From Bradyrhizobium arachidis (GTDB lineage: Bacteria > Pseudomonadota > Alphaproteobacteria > Rhizobiales > Xanthobacteraceae), in the NCBI RefSeq assembly GCF_015291705.1, contig NZ_CP030050.1:3658001-3722000 (forward strand): 64,000 bases of DNA, given 5' to 3'. The notes below the pieces were generated by a model. It worked only from the letters and a program-made list of their open reading frames with translations. It searched no databases and was not told the origin of the DNA. Of this stretch, positions 59,459 to 64,000 are shown one piece after another (position 1 is the first letter of the stretch; the number at the start of each line of letters is the position of its first letter). A program made the translations under genes and the position numbers.

Positions 59459-61105
59459 ATGCCGCGAGCGTATATCGGCGTCGATGTGGGGACCACGAGC
59501 ACGCGGGCAGGGGTGTTTGACGAGGCCGGCACGCTGCTTGCGACCGCGCGGCATCCGATCCGGATCTGGCACGAGGCCGGCGACATCGTCGAGCAGTCCT
59601 CCCAGGACATCTGGGAGGCCTGCGTCAAATCGGTGCGGGCGGCGATGGCGGAAGCCGCGATTGCGCCCGACAGCGTCGGCGGCATCGGCTTTGATGCCAC
59701 CTGTTCCCTCGTGGTCCTCGATAAGCAAGGCGAGCCGCTCACAGTCAGCGCCTCCGGTGAGGCGCAGCGCAACGTCATCGTCTGGATGGACCATCGCGCC
59801 GTTGCCGAGGCGCGGCTGATCAATGAGACCGAGGACGCCGTGCTGCGCTATGTCGGCGGCTCGATCTCGCCCGAGATGGAGATGCCGAAACTGCTCTGGC
59901 TGAAGCGGCATTTGCGCGCGAGTTTTGATGGGGCCGGCTATTTCTTCGATCTGGCGGACTATCTGACCTGGCGCGCCACCGGCTCGCCAAAACGCTCGAC
60001 CTGCACCGTCACCTGCAAGTGGAACTATCTCGCCCATGACGGCGGCGGCTGGAGCGCGTCGTTCTTCAAGCGCATTGGACTTGCGGATTTCGTCACCGAA
60101 AAATACGCCCGCATCGGCACCGAGATCGTCGCGCCCGGCACTCGCCTCGGCGAAGGGCTCATCCGGGGCGCTGCGGCCGAACTCGGCCTGTCGCCGGGCA
60201 CGCCGGTCGGCGCCTCTCTGATCGACGCGCATGCCGGCGGTATCGGCGCGATCGGCGGCCGCGACGGCTCCGGCGGAACGGCGGATGTCACCGATCGCCT
60301 CGCCTACATTATGGGAACGTCGGCCTGCATCATGGCGACGACCAAGGAGCCGTGCTTCGTGCCCGGCGTGTGGGGTCCATATTATTCCGGCATGGTGCCG
60401 GACTTCTGGCTCAACGAGGGTGGCCAGTCGGCCGCGGGCGCTGCGATCGACCATCTCCTCAAGTCCCATCCCGGCCACGCCGAAGCGAACGCGGCGGCGC
60501 GCGGCGAGGGTCTCGAGCTCATCGACTTCCTCGAACGCCGGATCATTGCGCGCGCGGGCAGTGCCAGCCGTGCCGCTCTGCTCGCCCGCGATGTCCATGT
60601 GCTGCCTGAATTCATCGGCAACCGCTCGCCCTACGCTGACCCGGATACGCGCGCGGTGATCGCCGGCCTCGATCTCGACACTGATATCGGCTCGATGGAG
60701 CGGCTGTTCGTCGCCGGCCTCTGCGGGCTCGCCTACGGCCTCGCCGAGGTGATCGAGGCCTTTGCCGCGCACGGCGTTCATTCCAGTCTCATGATCATGG
60801 GCGGCGGCGCCAGCCGCAGTCCTTTGGTGCGGCAGATCATGGCCGACACCACGGGTCTCACGGTCGCGCTGCCGCAGACCAAAGAGCCGGTGCTGCTGGG
60901 CGCGGCGATGTTAGGTGCGGTCGCCGGCGGCGCTTATGCCTCGATCGGCGAGACCATGGCAAAGATGTCGGTGCTGGGAGGCAAGAGCGAGCCGACGACG
61001 CCCGACATGGCCGCTTTCCACGCCCGCAAGCGCGAGGTCTACAAGCTGCTGCGCGAGGTCGATCGCAGCAGCCGTGCCGCGATGCGCGACATCGCCAAAG
61101 GTTGA
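59459..61105 (+). CDS. FGGY-family pentulose kinase (D-ribulokinase-like)
   Basis: Carbohydrate kinase of 548 residues. It begins AYIGVDVGTTSTRAGVFDEAG, the phosphate-binding start of the FGGY fold; the hinge and substrate region is WMDHRAVAEA, and the C-terminal domain carries IMGGGASRSPLVRQIMAD near 450. Length and the GFDATCSLVVLD segment fit the pentulose-kinase subgroup (ribulo- or xylulokinase) rather than glycerol kinase. It should phosphorylate the ketopentose from the upstream dehydrogenase. The stop codon is 5 bases before the next ATG. Confidence 0.9.
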   Translation: MPRAYIGVDVGTTSTRAGVFDEAGTLLATARHPIRIWHEAGDIVEQSSQDIWEACVKSVRAAMAEAAIAPDSVGGIGFDATCSLVVLDKQGEPLTVSASGEAQRNVIVWMDHRAVAEARLINETEDAVLRYVGGSISPEMEMPKLLWLKRHLRASFDGAGYFFDLADYLTWRATGSPKRSTCTVTCKWNYLAHDGGGWSASFFKRIGLADFVTEKYARIGTEIVAPGTRLGEGLIRGAAAELGLSPGTPVGASLIDAHAGGIGAIGGRDGSGGTADVTDRLAYIMGTSACIMATTKEPCFVPGVWGPYYSGMVPDFWLNEGGQSAAGAAIDHLLKSHPGHAEANAAARGEGLELIDFLERRIIARAGSASRAALLARDVHVLPEFIGNRSPYADPDTRAVIAGLDLDTDIGSMERLFVAGLCGLAYGLAEVIEAFAAHGVHSSLMIMGGGASRSPLVRQIMADTTGLTVALPQTKEPVLLGAAMLGAVAGGAYASIGETMAKMSVLGGKSEPTTPDMAAFHARKREVYKLLREVDRSSRAAMRDIAKG

Positions 61106-61110
61106 AACGG

Positions 61111-62046
61111 ATGTTGATTTCTTGCGGCGATGCGCTGATCGATTTCGTCCCGACGCGAAACGCTGCCGGGCGCGAAGCGGTGATGCCCGCCGTCGGCGGC
61201 TCCTGTCTCAACGTCGCGATCGGCATGGCGCGGCTGGGCGCACCGACCGGTTTTGTCGGTGGCATCTCGACCGACCTGTTCGGGCAGATGATCGCAGATC
61301 ACGCCGCGGCGTCCAACGTCCTGCTCGATCTCGCCACCCGCAGCGATCACCAGACCACGCTCGCCTTCGTCCGCATCGTCGCCGGCGAATCGCATTACGC
61401 CTTCTACGATGCCGGGACCGCGACGCGAAACTGGACTTTCCGGCGCGGCACGATCCCCTTCGCAAATATCGAGGCCGTCCATGTCGGCTCGACCACGCTC
61501 GTCAACGACCAGGGCGCGGCCGAGACCAAGGCTTTGATGGCGGACGCACGGGCCTCCTCTACCGTCTCCTTCGATCCGAACTGCCGGCCCAACTTGGTCA
61601 AGGACAAGCCGGCCTATCTCGCGCGGATGGCGGAGTTCGCCGCCGGCGCAGATCTCATCAAGATGTCGGACGTCGACTTCGCCTATCTTTTTGGCGAGGA
61701 GCCTTATCAGCAGCGCGCGAACGCGCTGCTCGGGCAGGGGACGCGCCTCGTCGTCATCACCCGCGGCAACAATGGCGCTGTCGCGTGGCACGCGGGGGCA
61801 GGGCAGATCGAGGTCGCAGCGCCCAAGGTCGAGGTCGCCGACACCATCGGCGCCGGCGACAGTTTTCAGTCGGCACTGCTGTTCGCCCTGCACAAGCAGG
61901 GCCGCATCGCCCGCGAGAGGCTGAAGGACATCACTGCCGACGAACTCCGCCGCGCGCTGTCCTTTGCCGCCAATTGCGCTGGTCTCACCTGCACCCGTCC
62001 GGGTGCCGATCCGCCGTGGAGTCACGAGGTGACGTGGAGCGTCTAG
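61111..62046 (+). CDS. PfkB-family sugar kinase (fructokinase-like)
   Basis: Ribokinase-fold kinase of 311 residues. The first signature is VGGSCLNVAIGMARLG near residue 30, and the second, VADTIGAGDSFQSALLFAL near 245, contains the catalytic Asp in GAGD. CGDALIDF at the start resembles fructokinases. The ATG at 61111 has AAAGG upstream; a TTG at 61102 overlaps the previous stop codon. It ends the polyol operon and is convergent with the LysR gene, 6 bases away. It would suit fructose made from mannitol or sorbitol. Confidence 0.9.
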   Translation: MLISCGDALIDFVPTRNAAGREAVMPAVGGSCLNVAIGMARLGAPTGFVGGISTDLFGQMIADHAAASNVLLDLATRSDHQTTLAFVRIVAGESHYAFYDAGTATRNWTFRRGTIPFANIEAVHVGSTTLVNDQGAAETKALMADARASSTVSFDPNCRPNLVKDKPAYLARMAEFAAGADLIKMSDVDFAYLFGEEPYQQRANALLGQGTRLVVITRGNNGAVAWHAGAGQIEVAAPKVEVADTIGAGDSFQSALLFALHKQGRIARERLKDITADELRRALSFAANCAGLTCTRPGADPPWSHEVTWSV

Positions 62047-62052
62047 CCCACA

Positions 62053-62946
62053 TCACAGCCTTGCGACGACTTTCTCGGCGCATTTGAGAAAGGTGCGGAT
62101 CAGCGGGCTGTGCGCGTCGCGCCGCCAGCAGACCGCAATGTCGATGGAATCGCTGGCGTCCCGCAGCGGCCGGAACACGATGCCGCGTGGCGCGCCGAGC
62201 TGCGCGCAGGCCGGCAGGATCGCAAAGCCTTCGCCGGCGAGGACGAGGCTCATCGCCGAATGCACCGTCTCCACCCGACTTGCGATCGGCATCACCACCT
62301 GGTGCCGGCGCAGCAAGGCGACGACGGCCGAGGAGGCGGGGCCATGGTCGGGATGCGGCAGCGCGATCAGCGGACGGCCCTGCAATCTCGCCATCGGCAC
62401 CGAGCTCAGGCGGGCGAGCGGCGAGGCGGTCGGCATGACCAGCATGAAGGGCTGCGCGCCGATCCGCGCCACCTGGATCTCGGGATGGTTGATGGCGGGC
62501 ATGCACAGCGCGACCGTGACGCTGCGGTCGAGCAGCCGCGCCTCGCGGGTCGAGGCGCTGAGCTCGGCAAAGTCGAGGTCGACGCCGGGAATCGAGCGGC
62601 GCAGCTCGGGAATGAGCCGCGGCAGCATCGCGTTCGCGAGCACGAACATGTAGCCGACCGACAGCCGCCCGCGCCGCCCCGAGGCAACCGCGCGCGCGGC
62701 CTCGACGCCGTCGGCCGCCATCGCCAGCGCTTCGCCGGCGCGCGCCAGCAGCGCCTGGCCGGCCTCGGTCAGGTCCATGCCGCGCGTGCCACGGCGGAAC
62801 AGCGGCGCGCCGACCTCGGCCTCGAGCTTGCGGATCTGCACCGAGAGCGGCGGCTGCGCCATCCGCAGCCGCTCGGCGGCCTTGCCGACACTGCGCGCCT
62901 CGGCGACCGCGACGAAATAACGAAGCCGGCGGAGATCCATTGGCAT
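62053..62946 (-). CDS. LysR-family transcriptional regulator
   Basis: Regulator of 297 residues. The HTH is RLRYFVAVAEARSVGKAAERLRMAQPPLSVQIRKLEAEVG in outline (residues 6-45), and the effector-binding domain starts near 90 (GRLSVGYMFVLANAMLP). The ATG at 62946 or the one at 62940 may be used. It is divergent from the amidase gene and probably controls it; a palindromic T-N11-A site overlaps its own start codon. Confidence 0.93.
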   Translation of the reverse strand: MPMDLRRLRYFVAVAEARSVGKAAERLRMAQPPLSVQIRKLEAEVGAPLFRRGTRGMDLTEAGQALLARAGEALAMAADGVEAARAVASGRRGRLSVGYMFVLANAMLPRLIPELRRSIPGVDLDFAELSASTREARLLDRSVTVALCMPAINHPEIQVARIGAQPFMLVMPTASPLARLSSVPMARLQGRPLIALPHPDHGPASSAVVALLRRHQVVMPIASRVETVHSAMSLVLAGEGFAILPACAQLGAPRGIVFRPLRDASDSIDIAVCWRRDAHSPLIRTFLKCAEKVVARL

Positions 62947-62960
62947 ACCGAAAGCGTATG
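62944..62960. promoter_or_regulatory. LysR-type site CATAC-N7-GTATG
   Basis: A perfect 5-bp inverted repeat that contains the T-N11-A core expected for LysR regulators. It overlaps the start codon of the lysR-type gene and lies 101 bp upstream of the amidase start, which fits autorepression together with control of the divergent amidase. Confidence 0.5.
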
Positions 62961-63061
62961 GGTTGGCGTCAAAAAACGTATTGGACGGCGAGTTAACAAA
63001 ACTGTCATTCTCGCTGTCAATGCCTGCCAACGGTGGCGGGCTTTCGGAGCGTGATGTGACG

Positions 63062-64000
63062 ATGAACGACGATCCCTGTCTCCTGTCCGCAACCGAGCTG
63101 CGCGGCCTCATCGCCGCCAGGAAGCTTTCGCCGGTCGAGGTCGTCGGCGCTGTGCTCGCGCGCGCCGAGGCGCTGCAGAGCGAGTTGAACTGCTTCATCA
63201 CGTTGTGTGGCGACGAGGCGATGGCGCAGGCTCGCGCCGCCGAGCGCAAGATGATGGCCGGCGAGCCGCTCGGCCTGCTGCATGGGCTTCCCGTTACCGT
63301 CAAGGACATCGTCAACACCAAGGGCGTGAAGACGACCTTCGGCGCCGTGCCCTACAAGGATAATGTGCCCACCGAAGATGCCGTCCCGGTGGCAAAGCTC
63401 CGCGCGGAAGGCGCGATCCTGATCGGCAAGACCACGACGCCGGAATTCGGCAGCAAGTGCCTGACCGACTCGCCGCTGTTCGGCCGCACCCGCAATGCGT
63501 GGAGCGCGGAGCGTTCCTCCGGCGGCTCCAGCGGCGGCGCGGCGGTGGCGGTGGCAAGCGGCATCGCGCCGCTGGCGATCGCGACCGACGGCGGTGGCTC
63601 GACCCGCATTCCGGCCGCCTGCAACGGCGTGGTGGGCCTGAAGCAGAGCAACGGCGTGATCGCGCACAGCCAGGCGCTCGACGCCTTCGGCAACCAGACC
63701 TATGTCACGCCGACGACGCGCACAGTCGCGGACACCGCGCTGATGATGCAGGCGATGGCGGGCGAGGATGCCTGCGATCCCTGGTCGATCGGCGTGCCCG
63801 TGCCCGATTTCGTCCGCACGGCTGCCCCGCGCGGCGACCTGCGCGGGCAAAAGATCCTGTACTGCCTGACGCCGCCGAGCCGCCCGGTTTCCGCCGATGT
63901 CGCGGCCAGCTTCAAGGCGAGCCTCGATCGGCTGGCGAGCCTTGGCGCCGAGCTCGAGGAATTCTCGGGCGAGGGGTTTGACATCGAGCCGATCTGGCGC
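63062..64000 (+). CDS. Amidase-signature hydrolase, C-terminus cut by window edge
   Basis: Amidase-signature-family enzyme; 313 residues are present and the frame is open at the right edge (family length about 450-500). The Ser-cisSer-Lys triad is visible: Lys81 in PVTVKDI, Ser156 in SSGGSSGG and Ser180 in DGGGSTR. It hydrolyses an amide to acid and ammonia; some members instead work in the GatA or allophanate context, but no such partner is seen here. The ATG at 63062 has GGAGCG upstream. Probably under the divergent LysR regulator. Confidence 0.93.
   Translation, partial: MNDDPCLLSATELRGLIAARKLSPVEVVGAVLARAEALQSELNCFITLCGDEAMAQARAAERKMMAGEPLGLLHGLPVTVKDIVNTKGVKTTFGAVPYKDNVPTEDAVPVAKLRAEGAILIGKTTTPEFGSKCLTDSPLFGRTRNAWSAERSSGGSSGGAAVAVASGIAPLAIATDGGGSTRIPAACNGVVGLKQSNGVIAHSQALDAFGNQTYVTPTTRTVADTALMMQAMAGEDACDPWSIGVPVPDFVRTAAPRGDLRGQKILYCLTPPSRPVSADVAASFKASLDRLASLGAELEEFSGEGFDIEPIWR

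Overview
The window is chromosomal DNA from an alphaproteobacterium, most probably Bradyrhizobium or a close relative. The basis is the high G+C content with strong third-position GC bias, the very close match of the sugar-binding protein to ChvE, a norEFCBQD nitric oxide reductase cluster, a perfect FixK/FNR-type site, and several families of palindromic intergenic repeats that I remember as typical of bradyrhizobia. I could run no database search; names rest on recognised family motifs, gene order and recalled homologues. I found no rRNA, tRNA, insertion sequence, phage gene or CRISPR array.

Layout. 1-4.6 kb: oxalyl-CoA decarboxylase (cut by the left edge), a GntR-type regulator and a divergent ADP-forming acyl-CoA ligase, with two identical-type operators between them. 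4.8-8.7 kb: an IclR regulator and a tripartite tricarboxylate transporter (tctCBA). 8.7-11.5 kb: a NYN-domain protein and adenine deaminase. 11.6-15.1 kb: the glyoxylate-to-glycerate operon gcl-hyi-glxR. 15.2-20.0 kb: small genes, a split TPP-dependent decarboxylase divergent from a 2-hydroxyacid dehydrogenase, and an orphan FlgC-like protein. 20.0-24.2 kb: a basic amino acid decarboxylase with an acetyltransferase, then an Lrp-type regulator divergent from alanine dehydrogenase.

24.2-33.8 kb: a four-gene catabolic operon (acyl-CoA synthetase, TetR regulator, Baeyer-Villiger-type monooxygenase, DsbA-like isomerase) divergent from a branched-chain-amino-acid-type ABC transporter. 34-35.4 kb: a YeiH-type membrane protein. 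35.6-44.9 kb: oxidative pentose/hexose catabolism (FAH-family keto-deoxy-sugar-acid dehydratase, FadR-type regulator, sugar 1-dehydrogenase, epimerase, lactonase, ChvE-GguAB transporter). 45-52.5 kb: an orphan PAS histidine kinase behind a perfect FixK box, then norEFCBQD with two matching TTG-N8-CAA sites. 52.6-62 kb: a polyol operon (HAD phosphatase, SorC regulator, smoEFGK transporter, dehydrogenase, pentulokinase, fructokinase-type kinase). 62-64 kb: a LysR regulator divergent from an amidase cut by the right edge.

Much of the first 15 kb can be read as one metabolic theme, two-carbon acids: oxalate or oxalyl-CoA handling, carboxylate uptake, and glyoxylate assimilation to glycerate. The rest is a catalogue of uptake-plus-catabolism units, each with its own regulator next to it; for most of them I can point to a candidate operator. 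A recurring non-coding feature is a strong stem-loop or palindromic repeat directly after the substrate-binding-protein gene in all three ABC-transporter operons that have an intergenic gap there. I see no clearly unprecedented multi-gene system; the best leads are the regulatory and RNA-structure signals listed in the findings.
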